Positions 39,341-52,781 of a stretch of 64,000 bases of DNA are shown here, piece by piece. This DNA comes from Calliopsis andreniformis (taxonomy: Eukaryota > Arthropoda > Insecta > Hymenoptera > Andrenidae): positions 5,270,001 through 5,334,000 of the forward strand of contig NW_027480440.1 in NCBI RefSeq assembly GCF_051401765.1. The letters are read 5' to 3'. The notes under the pieces are model-generated. The model saw only the letters and a program-made list of their open reading frames with translations. It was not told where the DNA came from and searched no databases. The translations under genes were made by a program, and so were the position numbers. The first letter of the stretch is position 1; each line of letters starts with the position of its first letter.

Positions 39341-40365
39341 ATACTCAATTCTCAATACTCAATAGAATATCCTGAATTCTCAGTTTTCAATACCCAATCC
39401 TCAATTCTCAATATTCAAGTCTCCATCCACAAACATCTATTCTCATCACTCAACCCTCAACCCTCAGTCCTCATCCTCCATCCTCAATCCTCAATCCTCA
39501 ATCCTCAATCTTCAATCCTCAATAATCAACCTCCAATCCTAGATCCTCAATCCTCAATCATCAATCCTTAATCCTCAATATTCAATCCTCAATCCCCAGT
39601 CATCAATCTTCAATCCTCAATGCTCAATCGTCAATCCTCAATCCTCAGTCCACAATCCTCAATCCTCAAACCTCAATCCTCAACGGTCAGTCCTCGTCAT
39701 CAATCCACAACCCTCAATCCTCAATCCTCAACCTTCAATCATCAATACTCAATCTTCAATCCTCAATCCTCAATCCTCAATCCACAATCCTCAATCCTCA
39801 ATATTCAACACAAAACCCTCAACCATCAATTCTCAATACTCAACCGTCAATCCTCAATTCTCAATACTCAATAGAATATCCTGAATACTCATGGTTCAAT
39901 ACTCAATCCACAATATTCAATAATCAAATCTCAATCCTCAAACCTCATTTCTCAACACTCAATCCTCAACACTCAGTCCTCTCTCTTCAATCCTCCATCC
40001 TCAATCCTCAATCCTCAAGAGTCAATCCTCCATCCTGAATACTCAAACCTCAATTCTCAGTCCTCAAACCTCAATCCCGAATCCTCAACTTTGAATGCTC
40101 AATCTTCAGCCCTCGGTCCTCTACAATCAATTGTCAATCCTCAATCCTCAATAGAATACCCTCAATTCACAGCATTCAATACTCAATCACCATTCCTCAA
40201 ACTTCAAATCTCAATCCACAAACATCAACTCTCATCATTCAACCCTCAACACTCAGTCCTCAATCTTCAATACCCAATCCTCAATCCTCAATCTTCAATC
40301 CTCAATACACAATCTTCAATCCTCAATCCTCAATTCTCAGTCCTCAATACTCAATCCTCAATCGT
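39341..40365 (+). repeat. A-B-C composite block, copy at 39.3 kb
   Basis: A position 39,341 has ATACTC instead of ATGCTC, so the block is intact but its start-like triplet is lost. B 39,620 and C 40,091 follow at the constant spacings. C is cut near 40,365, where the sequence switches to the start of copy b (CAGTCCCCAATCC). Confidence 0.85.
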
Positions 40366-40871
40366 CAATCCTCAGTCCCCAATCCTCAATCTTCAATCCT
40401 CAACCCTCAATCCTAATCCTCAATCCTTAATCCTCAATCTTCAATCCTCAATACCCAATCTTCAATCCTCAATCCTGAATCCTCAATCCTCAATCCTCAA
40501 TCCCCAATCAACAATCCTCAATCTTCAATACTCAAACCTCAATACTCAATCTGCAATCCTCAATACTCAATCCTCAATCCTCAATCGTCAATCCTCAAAC
40601 CCCAATATTCTATCATCAATACTCAATCCTCAATACTCAATCCTCAATCCTCAATCCTCAATCCTCAATCCTCAATCCTCAATCTTCAATCCTCAGTACT
40701 CAATCTTCTGTCTGCAATCCTCAATCCTCAATCCTCAATCCTCAATCCACAATCCGCAATCTTCAATCCTCCATACTCAATCTTCAATCCTCAATCCTCA
40801 ATCCTAAAATCCTCAATCGTCAATATTCAACACACAACCCTCAACCACCAATCCTCAACACTCAACCATCA

Positions 40872-41102
40872 ATGCTCAATTCTCGATACTCAATGGAATA
40901 TCCTGAATTCTCAGTTTTCAATACCAAATCCCCAATCCTCAATATTCAAGTCTCCATCCACAAACATCTATTCTCATCACTCAACCCTCAACCCTCAGTC
41001 CTCGTCCTCCATCCTCAATCCTCAATCCACAATCCTCAATCTTCAATCCTCAATAATCAACCTCCAATCCTAGATCCTCAATCCCCAATCATCAATCCTT
41101 AA
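40872..41102 (+). repeat. A block, diverged form, second copy
   Basis: Same diverged A as 35,524 at offset 5,348, with the GGAATATCC anchor variant. Confidence 0.84.
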
Positions 41103-41946
41103 TCCTCAATCTTCAATCCTCAATTCCCAGTCCTCAATCCTCAATACTCAATCCTCAATCCTCAATCCTCAATCCTCAATTCTCAATCTTCAATCCTCAA
41201 TACTCAATTTCCAATCCTCAATCCTCAATTCTCAATCCTCAATCCTCAATCCTCGATCCTCAATTCTCAATCCTCAATCCTCAATCCTCAACCCTCAATC
41301 CTCAGACCTCAAACATCAATACTCAACCCTCAATACTCAATCTTCAATCCTCAATCCTCAATGCTCAATCCTCAATCCTCAATACTCAAACGTCAGTCTT
41401 CAATCCTCAACACTCAATCTTCAATCCTCAATCCCCAATCCTCAATCCTCAATCCTCATACTCCAATCTTCAATACACAATCCTCAGTCTTCAATCCTCA
41501 ATCCTCAATCCTCAATTCTCAATTCTCAATCCTCAGTCCTCAGTCCTCAGACATCAATCCTGAACCCCCAGCCCTCATCCTCAATCCTCAATCCACAATC
41601 CTCAATCCTCAATCCTCAATCTTCAATCTTCAATCCTCAATACTCAATCATCAATCCTCAATCCTCAGTCCTCAAACCTCAATCCTCAATCCTCAATCCT
41701 CAATCATCAATCTTCAATCCTCGATACTCAATCTTCAATCTTCAATCCTCAATCCTCAATCCTCAATCCTCAATCCACAATCCTCAATCCTCAATATTCA
41801 ACACAAAACCCTCAACCATCAATTCTCAATACTCAACCATCAATCCTCAATTCTCAATACTCAATAGAATATCCTGAATACTCAGTGTTCAATACTCAAT
41901 CCACAATATTCAATAATCAAATCTCAATCCACAAACATCAATTCTC

Positions 41947-42444
41947 ATGACTCAACCCTCAACACTCAGTCCTCAATCTTCAATCCTCAATCCTCAATCC
42001 TCAATCGTCAATCCTCAATTCCCCATCCTCTATCATCAATCCTCAATCCTCAATCCTCAATCCTCAATCCTCAATCCTCAATCTTCAATCCTCAAAAATC
42101 AATCTTCAATTTCAATCCTCAATCCTCAATCCTCAATCCTCAATCCTCAATCCGCAATCCTCAATCTTCAATCCTCAATACTCAATCCTCAATCCTCAAT
42201 CCTCAATCATGAAATCCTCAATCCTCAATATTCAACACAAAACCCTCAAACTTCAATCCTCAATACTCAATCATCAATCCTCAATACTCAATCTTCAATC
42301 CTCAATCCCGAATCCTCAATCCTCAATCCTCAATCCTCAATCAACAATACTCAATCTTCAATAATCAATCCTCTATCCTCAATCCTCAATCCTCAATACT
42401 CAACCATCAAGCCTCAATTCTCAATACTCAATAGAATATCCTGA
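41947..42444 (+). repeat. D block, copy 4
   Basis: D with CAATTCCCCATCC, shared with 36,599; the copies at 28,379, 32,735, 47,169, 52,782 and 61,540 have CAATTCCCTATCC. Confidence 0.85.
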
Positions 42445-42701
42445 ATTCACAGGATTCAATACTCAAGCATCAATCCTCAACCCTCAGCCCTCATTCTCAA
42501 TCCTCAATCCTCAATCCTCAATCCTCAATTTTCAATCCTCAATCCTCAACCCTCAGTCCTCATCCTCAATTCTCAATTCTCAGTCCTCAATTCTCAACCC
42601 CCAATCTTCAATCCTCAATAATCAATCTCCAATCCTAGATCCCCAATGCCCAATCCCCAATCCTTAATCCTCAATCCCCGGCCCTCAATCTTAAATCCTC
42701 A

Positions 42702-44213
42702 ATGCTCAATCCTCAATCCTCAATCCTCAGTCCTCAATCCTCAATCCTCAATTCGCAGTCCTCAATCTTGAATCCTCAATACTCAATATTCAATCCTAAA
42801 TTCTCAATCCTGAAATCCTCAATCCTGAATATTCAACACACAACCCTCCACCTTCAATCCCCAATACTCAACCCTCAATCCTCAATTCTCAATACTCAAT
42901 CATCAGTCTTCAATCCTCCACACTCAATCTTCAATCCTCAATCCTCAATCTTCAATCCTCAATACTCAATCTTCAATCCTCAACCCTCAATCCTCAATCC
43001 TCAATCCTCAATCTTCAATCCTCAATCCTCGATCCTCAATTCTCAATCCTCAATCCTCAATCCTCAATCCTCAGACCTCAAACATCAAGACTCAACCCTC
43101 AATACTCAGTCTTCAATCCTCGATCCTCAATGCTCAATCCTCAATCCTCAATACTCAAACGTCAGTTTTCAATTCTCAACACTCAATCTTCAATCCTCAA
43201 TCCCCAATCCTCAATCCTCAATCCTCATTCTCCAATCTTCAATACCCAATCCTCAATCTTCAATCCTCAATCCTCAATCCTCAAATCTCAATCCTCAATC
43301 CTCAGTCCTCAGTCCTCAGACATCAATCCTGAACCCTCAGCCCTCATCCTCAATCCTCAATCCACAATCCTCAATCCTCAATCCTCAATCTTCAATCCTC
43401 AATCCTCATTACTCAATCATCAATCCTCAATCCTCAGTCCTCAAACCTCAATCCTCAATTCTCAATCCTCAATCATCGATCTTCAATCCTCAATACTCAA
43501 TCTTCAATCTTCGATCCTCAATGCTCAATCCTCAATCCTCAATACTCAAACGTCAGTTTTCTATCCTCAACACTCAATCTTCAATCCTCAATCCCCAAAC
43601 CTCAATCCTCAATCCTCATTCTCCAATCTTCAATACCCAATCCTCAGTCTTCAATCCTCAATCCTCAATCCTCAATTCTCAATTCTCAATCCTCAGTCCT
43701 CAGTCCTCAGACATCAATCCTGAACCCTCAGCCCTCATCCTCAATCCTCAATCCACAATCCTCAATCCTCAATCCTCAATCTTCAATCTTCAATCCTCAA
43801 TACTCAATCATCAATCCTCAATCCTCAGTCCTCAAACATCAATCCTCAATCCTCAATCCTCAATCATCAATCTTCAATCCTCAATACTCAATCTTCAATC
43901 TTCAATCCTCAATCCTCAATCCTCAATCCTCAATCCGCAATCCTCAATCTTCAATCCTCAATACTCAATCTTCAATCCTCAATCCTCAATCCTGATATCC
44001 TCAATGCTCAATATTCAACACACAACCCTCAAACTTCAATCCTCAATACTCAGCCATCAATCCTCATTCTCAATACTCAATCGTCAGCCTTCAATCCTCA
44101 ACACTCAATTTTCAATCCTCAATCCTCAATCTTCAATTCTCAATCTTCGATCCTCAATACTGAATCTTCAATCCTCAATCCTCAATCCCCTATACTCAAT
44201 CCTCAATCCTTAA
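42702..44213 (+). repeat. K block, 1,512-base version 2 (503-codon open frame)
   Basis: Same length as the 37,333 copy with no net indel. Shares the TGATATCC step near 43,993 with 37,333 (38,624), whereas the two later copies have TGAAATCC. Not called a CDS for the same reasons. Confidence 0.85.
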
Positions 44214-44709
44214 TCCTCAATCTTCAATCCTCAGTCCCCAATCCTCAATCTTCAATCCTCAACCCTCAATCCTAATCCTCAATCCTTAATCCTCAATCTT
44301 CAATCCTCAATACTCAATCTTCAATCCTCAATCCTGAATCCTCAATCCTCAATCCTCAATCCCCAATCAACAATCCTCAATCTTCAATACTCAAACCTCA
44401 ATACTCAATCTGCAATCCTCAATACTCAATCCTCAATCCTCAATCGTCAATCCTCAAACCCCAATCCTCTATCATCAATACTCAATCCTCAATACTCAAT
44501 CCTCAATCCTCAATCCTCAATCTTCAATCCTCAGTACTCAATCATCTGTCTGCAATCCTCAATCCTCAATCCTCAATCCTCAATCCACAATCCGCAATCT
44601 TCAATCCTCCATACTCAATCTGCAATCCTGAATCCTCAATCCTAAAATCCTCAATCCTCAATATTCAACACACAACCCTCAACCACCAATCCTCAATACT
44701 CAACCATCA

Positions 44710-45981
44710 ATGCTCAATTCTCAATACTCAATAGAATATCCTGAATTCTCAGTTTTCAATACCCAATCCTCAATTCTCAATATTCAAGTCTCCATCCACA
44801 AACATCTATTCTCATCACTCAACCCTCAACCCTCAGTCCTCATCCTCCATCCTCAATCCTCAATCCTCAATCCTCAATCTTCAATCCTCAATAATCAACC
44901 TCCAATCCTAGATCCTCAATCCCCAATCATCAATCCTTAATCCTCAATATTCAATCCTCAATCCCCAGTCCTCAATCTTCAATCCTCAATGCTCAATCGT
45001 CAATCCTCAATCCTCAGTCCACAATCCTCAATCCTCAAACCTCAATCCTCAACGGTCAGTCCTCGTCATCAATCCACAACCCTCAATCCTCAATCCTCAA
45101 CCTTCAATCATCAATACTCAATCTTCAATCCTCAATCCTCAATCCTCAATCCACAATCCTCAATCCTCAATATTCAACACAAAACCCTCAACCATCAATT
45201 CTCAATACTCAACCGTCAATCCTCAATTCTCAATACTCAATAGAATATCCTGAATACTCATGGTTCAATACTCAATCCACAATATTCAATAATCAAATCT
45301 CAATCCTCAAACCTCATTTCTCAACACTCAATCCTCAACACTCAGTCCTCTCTCTTCAATCCTCCATCCTCAATCCTCAATCCTCAAGAGTCAATCCTCC
45401 ATCCTGAATACTCAAACCTCAATTCTCAGTCCTCAAACCTCAATCCCGAATCCTCAACTTTGAATGCTCAATCTTCAGCCCTCGGTCCTCTACAATCAAT
45501 TGTCAATCCTCAATCCTCAATAGAATACCCTCAATTCACAGCATTCAATACTCAATCACCATTCCTCAAACTTCAAATCTCAATCCACAAACATCAACTC
45601 TCATCATTCAACCCTCAACACTCAGTCCTCAATCTTCAATACCCAATCCTCAATCCTCAATCTTCAATCCTCAATACACAATCTTCAATCCTCAATCCTC
45701 AATTCTCAGTCCTCAATACTCAATCCTCAATCGTCAATCCTCAATCCCCAATCCTCAATCTTCAATCCTCAATCCTCAATCCTCAATCCTCAATCCTCAA
45801 TCTTCAATCCTCAATACTCAATCTTCAATCCTCAATCCTCAATCCTCAATCCTCAATGCTCAATCCTCAATCCTCAATACTCAACACACAACCCTCAACC
45901 ATCAATCCTCAATACTCAACCATCAATCCTCAATTCTCAATACTCAATCTTCAATTCTCAATCTTCGATCCTCTATACTGA
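44710..45981 (+). repeat. A-B-C composite block, copy at 44.7 kb
   Basis: A 44,710, B 44,989, C 45,460. C begins TTGAATGCTC, a variant shared with 40,091, 59,831 and 63,975. The complete block reappears at 55,608-56,879 (offset 10,898 = 5,285 + 5,613). Confidence 0.88.
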
Positions 45982-46072
45982 ATCTTCAATCCTCAATCCT
46001 CAATCCTCAACCCTCAATCCTCAATCCTCAATCTTCAATCCTCAATACTCAATCTTCAATCCTCAATCCTCA

Positions 46073-46344
46073 ATGCTCAATCCTCAATCCTCAATACTCA
46101 AAATTCAGTCTTCAATCCTCAACACTCAATCATCAATCCTCAATCCCCAATCCTCAATCCTCAATCCTCATTCTTCAATCTTCAATACCCAATCCTCAAC
46201 CTTCAATCCTCAATCCTCAATCCTCAATTCTAAATCCTCAATCCTCAGTCCTCAGTCCTCAAACATCAATCCTCAACCCTCAGCCCTCATCCTCAATCCT
46301 CAATCCACAATCCTCAATCCTCAATCCTCAATCTTCAATCTTCA
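46073..46344 (+). repeat. R segment linking C to the next unit
   Basis: R start with AAAATTCAG as at 19,045, 50,464, 56,971 and 60,444, but cut after about 270 bases, where CAATTCCCAGTCC begins at about 46,345. The same C-R-CAATTCCC junction recurs at 60,444-60,716 (offset 14,371), so the two share one ancestral recombination event. Confidence 0.84.
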
Positions 46345-47168
46345 ATTCCCAGTCCTCAATCCTCAATACTCAATCCTCAATCCTCAATCCTCAATCCTCA
46401 ATTCTCAATCTTCAATCCTCAATACTCAATTTCCAATCCTCAATCCTCAATTCTTAATCCTCAATCCTCAATCCTCGATCCTCAATTCTCAATCCTCAAT
46501 CCTCAATCCTCAACCCTCAATCCTCAGACCTCAAACATCAATACTCAACCCTCAATACTCAATCTTCAATCCTCAATCCTCAATGCTCAATCCTCAATCC
46601 TCAATACTCAAACGTCAGTCTTCAATCCTCAACACTCAATCTTCAATCCTCAATCCCCAATCCTCAATCCTCAATCCTCATACTCCAATCTTCAATACCC
46701 AATCCTCAGTCTTCAATCCTCAATCCTCAATCCTCAATTCTCAATTCTCAATCCTCAGTCCTCAGTCCTCAGACATCAATCCTGAACCCCCAGCCCTCAT
46801 CCTCAATCCTCAATCCACAATCCTCAATCCTCAATCCTCAATCTTCAATCTTCAATCCTCAATACTCAATCATCAATCCTCAATCCTCAGTCCTCAAACC
46901 TCAATTATCAATCCTCAATCCTCAATCATCAATCTTCAATCCTCGATACTCAATCTTCAATCTTCAATCCTCAATCCTCAATCCTCAATCCTCAATCCAC
47001 AATCCTCAATCCTCAATATTCAACACAAAACCCTCAACCATCAATTCTCAATACTCAACCATCAATCCTCAATTCTCAATACTCAATAGAATATCCTGAA
47101 TACTCAGTGTTCAATACTCAATCCACAATATTCAATAATCAAATCTCAATCCACAAACATCAATTCTC

Positions 47169-47729
47169 ATGACTCAACCCTCAACACTCAGTCCTCAATC
47201 TTCAATCCTCAATCCTCAATCCTCAATCGTCAATCCTCAATTCCCTATCCTCTATCATCAATCCTCAATCCTCAATCCTCAATCCTCAATCGTCAATCCT
47301 CAATTCCCTATCCTCTATCATCAATCCTCAATCCTCAATCCTCAATCCTCAATCCTCAATCCTCAATCTTCAATCCTCAAAAATCAATCTTCAATTTCAA
47401 TCCTCAATCCTCAATCCTCAATCCTCAATCCTCAATCCGCAATCCTCAATCTTCAATCCTCAATACTCAATCCTCAATCCTCAATCCTCAATCATGAAAT
47501 CCTCAATCCTCAATATTCAACACAAAACCCTCAAACTTCAATCCTCAATACTCAATCATCAATCCTCAATACTCAATCTTCAATCCTCAATCCCGAATCC
47601 TCAATCCTCAATCCTCAATCCTCAATCAACAATACTCAATCTTCAATAATCAATCCTCTATCCTCAATCCTCAATCCTCAATACTCAACCATCAAGCCTC
47701 AATTCTCAATACTCAATAGAATATCCTGA
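47169..47729 (+). repeat. D block, copy 5, with 63-base tandem duplication
   Basis: CAATCGTCAATCC occurs with its G at 47,229 and again at 47,292, with CAATTCCCTATCC after each. The 63-base (9 x 7) duplication is absent at 41,947 and present at 52,782 and 61,540, a useful marker of unit genealogy. Confidence 0.88.
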
Positions 47730-47986
47730 ATTCACAGGATTCAATACTCAAGCATCAATCCTCAACCCTCAGCCCTCATTCTCAATCCTCAATCCTCAAT
47801 CCTCAATCCTCAATTTTCAATCCTCAATCCTCAACCCTCAGTCCTCATCCTCAATTCTCAATTCTCAGTCCTCAATTCTCAACCCCCAATCTTCAATCCT
47901 CAATAATCAATCTCCAATCCTAGATCCCCAATGCCCAATCCCCAATCCTTAATCCTCAATCCCCGGCCCTCAATCTTAAATCCTCA

Positions 47987-49498
47987 ATGCTCAATCCTCA
48001 ATCCTCAATCCTCAGTCCTCAATCCTCAATCCTCAATTCGCAGTCCTCAATCTTGAATCCTCAATACTCAATATTCAATCCTAAATTCTCAATCCTGAAA
48101 TCCTCAATCCTGAATATTCAACACACAACCCTCCACCTTCAATCCCCAATACTCAACCCTCAATCCTCAATTCTCAATACTCAATCATCAGTCTTCAATC
48201 CTCCACACTCAATCTTCAATCCTCAATCCTCAATCTTCAATCCTCAATACTCAATCTTCAATCCTCAACCCTCAATCCTCAATCCTCAATCCTCAATCTT
48301 CAATCCTCAATCCTCGATCCTCAATTCTCAATCCTCAATCCTCAATCCTCAATCCTCAGACCTCAAACATCAAGACTCAACCCTCAATACTCAGTCTTCA
48401 ATCCTCGATCCTCAATGCTCAATCCTCAATCCTCAATACTCAAACGTCAGTTTTCAATTCTCAACACTCAATCTTCAATCCTCAATCCCCAATCCTCAAT
48501 CCTCAATCCTCATTCTCCAATCTTCAATACCCAATCCTCAATCTTCAATCCTCAATCCTCAATCCTCAAATCTCAATCCTCAATCCTCAGTCCTCAGTCC
48601 TCAGACATCAATCCTGAACCCTCAGCCCTCATCCTCAATCCTCAATCCACAATCCTCAATCCTCAATCCTCAATCTTCAATCCTCAATCCTCATTACTCA
48701 ATCATCAATCCTCAATCCTCAGTCCTCAAACCTCAATCCTCAATTCTCAATCCTCAATCATCGATCTTCAATCCTCAATACTCAATCTTCAATCTTCGAT
48801 CCTCAATGCTCAATCCTCAATCCTCAATACTCAAACGTCAGTTTTCTATCCTCAACACTCAATCTTCAATCCTCAATCCCCAAACCTCAATCCTCAATCC
48901 TCATTCTCCAATCTTCAATACCCAATCCTCAGTCTTCAATCCTCAATCCTCAATCCTCAATTCTCAATTCTCAATCCTCAGTCCTCAGTCCTCAGACATC
49001 AATCCTGAACCCTCAGCCCTCATCCTCAATCCTCAATCCACAATCCTCAATCCTCAATCCTCAATCTTCAATCTTCAATCCTCAATACTCAATCATCAAT
49101 CCTCAATCCTCAGTCCTCAAACATCAATCCTCAATCCTCAATCCTCAATCATCAATCTTCAATCCTCAATACTCAATCTTCAATCTTCAATCCTCAATCC
49201 TCAATCCTCAATCCTCAATCCGCAATCCTCAATCTTCAATCCTCAATACTCAATCTTCAATCCTCAATCCTCAATCCTGAAATCCTCAATGCTCAATATT
49301 CAACACACAACCCTCAAACTTCAATCCTCAATACTCAGCCATCAATCCTCATTCTCAATACTCAATCGTCAGCCTTCAATCCTCAACACTCAATTTTCAA
49401 TCCTCAATCCTCAATCTTCAATTCTCAATCTTCGATCCTCAATACTGAATCTTCAATCCTCAATCCTCAATCCCCTATACTCAATCCTCAATCCTTAA
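47987..49498 (+). repeat. K block, 1,512-base version 3 (503-codon open frame)
   Basis: Same length as the other three. Matches the 53,600 copy at offset 5,613 throughout. Not called a CDS. Confidence 0.85.
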
Positions 49499-49540
49499 TC
49501 CTCAATCTTCAATCCTCAATCCTCAATCCTCAATCCACAA
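49499..49540 (+). other. Junction of a 901-base deletion
   Basis: Up to about 49,515 the sequence follows the end of K as at 44,214-44,230. It then continues as in the second half of B (45,131 onward), with CAATCCACAATCC. The join lies in a run of plain TCAATCC monomers common to both sides, as expected for recombination between repeats. 901 is 5 modulo 7, fitting loss of whole monomers plus two 6-mers. Confidence 0.8.
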
Positions 49541-49843
49541 TCCTCAATCCTCAATATTCAACACAAAACCCTCAACCATCAATTCTCAATACTCAACCGT
49601 CAATCCTCAATTCTCAATACTCAATAGAATATCCTGAATACTCATGGTTCAATACTCAATCCACAATATTCAATAATCAAATCTCAATCCTCAAACCTCA
49701 TTTCTCAACACTCAATCCTCAACACTCAGTCCTCTCTCTTCAATCCTCCATCCTCAATCCTCAATCCTCAAGAGTCAATCCTCCATCCTGAATACTCAAA
49801 CCTCAATTCTCAGTCCTCAAACCTCAATCCCGAATCCTCAACT

Positions 49844-50400
49844 TTGAATCCTCAATCTTCAGCCCTCGGTCCTCTACAATCAATTGTCAATCCTCAATCC
49901 TCAATAGAATACCCTCAATTCACAGCATTCAATACTCAATCACCATTCCTCAAACCTCAAATCTCAATCCACAAACATCAACTCTCATCATTCAACCCTC
50001 AACACTCAGTCCTCAATCTTCAATACCCAATCCTCAATCCTCAATCTTCAATCCTCAATACACAATCTTCAATCCTCAATCCGCAATTCTCAGTCCTCAA
50101 TACTCAATCCTCAATCGTCAATCCTCAATCCCCAATCCTCAATCTTCAATCCTCAATCCTCAATCCTCAATCCTCAATCCTCAATCCTCAATCTTCAATC
50201 CTCAATACTCAATCTTCAATCCTCAATCCTCAATTCTCAATCCTCAATGCTCAATCCTCAATCCTCAATACTCAACACACAACCCTCAACCATCAATCCT
50301 CAATACTCAACCATCAATCCTCAATTCTCAATACTCAATCTTCAATTCTCAATCTTCGATCCTCTATACTGAATCTTCAATCCTCAATCCTCAATCCTCA
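49844..50400 (+). repeat. C block without A, sub-variant with CAAACCTCAAATC
   Basis: C start 49,844. The changes CAAACCTCAAATC (near 49,953) and CCGCAATTC (near 50,081) are shared only with C at 56,358, which ties these two copies together (offset 6,514, then 6,507 after a one-monomer difference) rather than to their unit neighbours. Confidence 0.85.
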
Positions 50401-50463
50401 ATCCTCAATCCTCAATCCTCAATCTTCAATCCTCAATACTCAATCTTCAATCCTCAATCCTCA

Positions 50464-51580
50464 ATGCTCAATCCTCAATCCTCAATACTCAAAATTCAGT
50501 CTTCAATCCTCAACACTCAATCATCAATCCTCAATCCCCAATCCTCAATCCTCAATCCTCATTCTTCAATCTTCAATACCCAATCCTCAATCTTCAATCC
50601 TCAATCCTCAATCCTCAATTCTAAATCCTCAATCCTCAGTCCTCAGTCCTCAAACATCAATCCTCAACCCTCAGCCCTCATCCTCAATCCTCAATCCACA
50701 ATCCTCAATCCTCAATCCTCAATCTTCAATCTTCAATCCTCAATACTCAATCATCAATCCTCAATCCTCAGTCCTCAAACCCCAATTCTGAATCCTCAAT
50801 CCTGAATCCTCAATCTTCAGCCCTCAGTACTCAACAATCAGTTGTCAATCCTCAATCCTCAATAGAATATACTCAATTCACAGCTTTCAATACACAATAC
50901 TCAATCGGCAATCTTGAAATCTCTATCCACAAACATCAATTCTCATCACTCAACCCTCAGCACTCAGTCCCCAATCGTCAATCTTCTATCCTCAATCCTC
51001 AATCGTCAATCCACAATCCTCAATCTTCAATCCTGAATACTCAATCTTCAATCCTCTATCCTCAACCCTCAATCCTCAATCCTCAATACTCAAACGTCAG
51101 TCTTCAATCCTCAACACTCAATCTTCAATCCTCAATCCCCAATCCTCAATCCTCAATCCTCATTCTTCAATCTTCAATACCCAATCCACAATCTTCAATC
51201 CTCAATCCTCAATCCTCAATTCTAAATCCTCAATCCTCAGTCCTCAGTCCTCAAACGTCAATCCTCAACCCTCAGTCCTCATCCTCAATCCTCAATCCAC
51301 AATCCTCAATCCTCAATCCTCAATCTTCAATCTTCAATCCTCAATACTCAATCATCAATCCTCAATCCTCAGTCCTCAAACCCCAATTCTGAATCCTCAA
51401 TCCTGAATCCTCAATCTTCAGCCCTCAGTACTCAACAATCAGTTGTCAATCCTCAATCCTCAATAGAATATACTCAATTCACAGCTTTCAATACACAATA
51501 CTCAATCGGCAATCTTGAAATCTCTATCCACAAACATCAATTCTCATCACTCAACCCTCAGCACTCAGTCCCCAATCGTC
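50464..51580 (+). repeat. R repeat with two E blocks 601 bases apart
   Basis: R start 50,464; E cores TTGAAATC at 50,914 and 51,515, exactly 601 apart. The same arrangement lies at 56,971, 57,421 and 58,022 (offset 6,507). AAACGTCAATCC near 51,255 is shared with 57,764. Confidence 0.87.
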
Positions 51581-51957
51581 AATCTTCAATCCTCAATCCT
51601 CAATCCTCATACTCAATCCTCAATCTTCAATCATCAATCCTCAATACTCAATCTTCAATCCTCAATCCCGAATCCTCAATCCTCAATCCTCAATCCTCAA
51701 TCCTCAATCCTCAATCTTCAATCCTCAATACTCAATCTTCAATCCTCAATCCTCAATCCTCAATCCTCAATGCTCAATCCTCAATCCTCAATACTCAACA
51801 CACAACCCTCAACCATCAATCCTCAATACTCAATCCTCAATTCTAAATCCTCAATCCTCAGTCCTCAGTCCTCAAACATCAATCCTCAACCCTCAGCCCT
51901 CATCCTCAATCCTCAATCCACAATCCTCAATCCTCAATCCTCAATCTTCAATCTTCA
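51581..51957 (+). repeat. Mosaic of K leader, C tail and R
   Basis: Starts as K leader (CATACTCAATCC, CAATCCCGAATCC), switches near 51,690 to a C tail (TCAATGCTC, CAACACACAACCC), then near 51,830 to R (TTCTAAATCC). Three changes of source within 380 bases, each within plain monomers. Confidence 0.78.
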
Positions 51958-52781
51958 ATTCCCAGTCCTCAATCCTCAATACTCAATCCTCAATCCTCAA
52001 TCCTCAATCCTCAATTCTCAATCTTCAATCCTCAATACTCAATTTCCAATCCTCAATCCTCAATTCTTAATCCTCAATCCTCAATCCTCGATCCTCAATT
52101 CTCAATCCTCAATCCTCAATCCTCAACCCTCAATCCTCAGACCTCAAACATCAATACTCAACCCTCAATACTCAATCTTCAATCCTCAATCCTCAATGCT
52201 CAATCCTCAATCCTCAATACTCAAACGTCAGTCTTCAATCCTCAACACTCAATCTTCAATCCTCAATCCCCAATCCTCAATCCTCAATCCTCATACTCCA
52301 ATCTTCAATACCCAATCCTCAGTCTTCAATCCTCAATCCTCAATCCTCAATTCTCAATTCTCAATCCTCAGTCCTCAGTCCTCAGACATCAATCCTGAAC
52401 CCCCAGCCCTCATCCTCAATCCTCAATCCACAATCCTCAATCCTCAATCCTCAATCTTCAATCTTCAATCCTCAATACTCAATCATCAATCCTCAATCCT
52501 CAGTCCTCAAACCTCAATTATCAATCCTCAATCCTCAATCATCAATCTTCAATCCTCGATACTCAATCTTCAATCTTCAATCCTCAATCCTCAATCCTCA
52601 ATCCTCAATCCACAATCCTCAATCCTCAATATTCAACACAAAACCCTCAACCATCAATTCTCAATACTCAACCATCAATCCTCAATTCTCAATACTCAAT
52701 AGAATATCCTGAATACTCAGTGTTCAATACTCAATCCACAATATTCAATAATCAAATCTCAATCCACAAACATCAATTCTC

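Larger units (their letters stand above)
35017..40364 (+). repeat. 5.35 kb higher-order unit, copy a
   Basis: CAGTCCCC at 35,025 recurs at 40,373 (offset 5,348); A 35,524/40,872, F-like 36,013/41,361 and D 36,599/41,947 share this offset. After a 21-base difference in D, K 37,333/42,702, B 39,620/44,989 and C 40,091/45,460 share offset 5,369. Block order: A, F, D, K leader, K, F, A, B, C. 5,348 and 5,369 are both exact multiples of 7. Confidence 0.9.
40365..45981 (+). repeat. 5.35 kb higher-order unit, copy b
   Basis: Starts at the C-to-CAGTCCCC junction near 40,365 and runs through A 40,872, F 41,361, D 41,947, K 42,702, A 44,710, B 44,989 and C 45,460. Its C tail is complete to 45,981, unlike copy a, and leads into R at 46,073. 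Confidence 0.9.
46345..51957 (+). repeat. 5.35 kb-family unit, copy c, with 901-base internal loss
   Basis: Joined in at CAATTCCCAGTCC (46,345), homologous to 41,123 at offset 5,222; the A-containing left part is missing. D 47,169, K 47,987, C 49,844. The K-to-C distance is 1,857 instead of 2,758 in the other three copies, so 901 bases containing A and most of B are missing. After C come R 50,464, E 50,914, E 51,515 and a truncated C tail and R. Confidence 0.88.
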
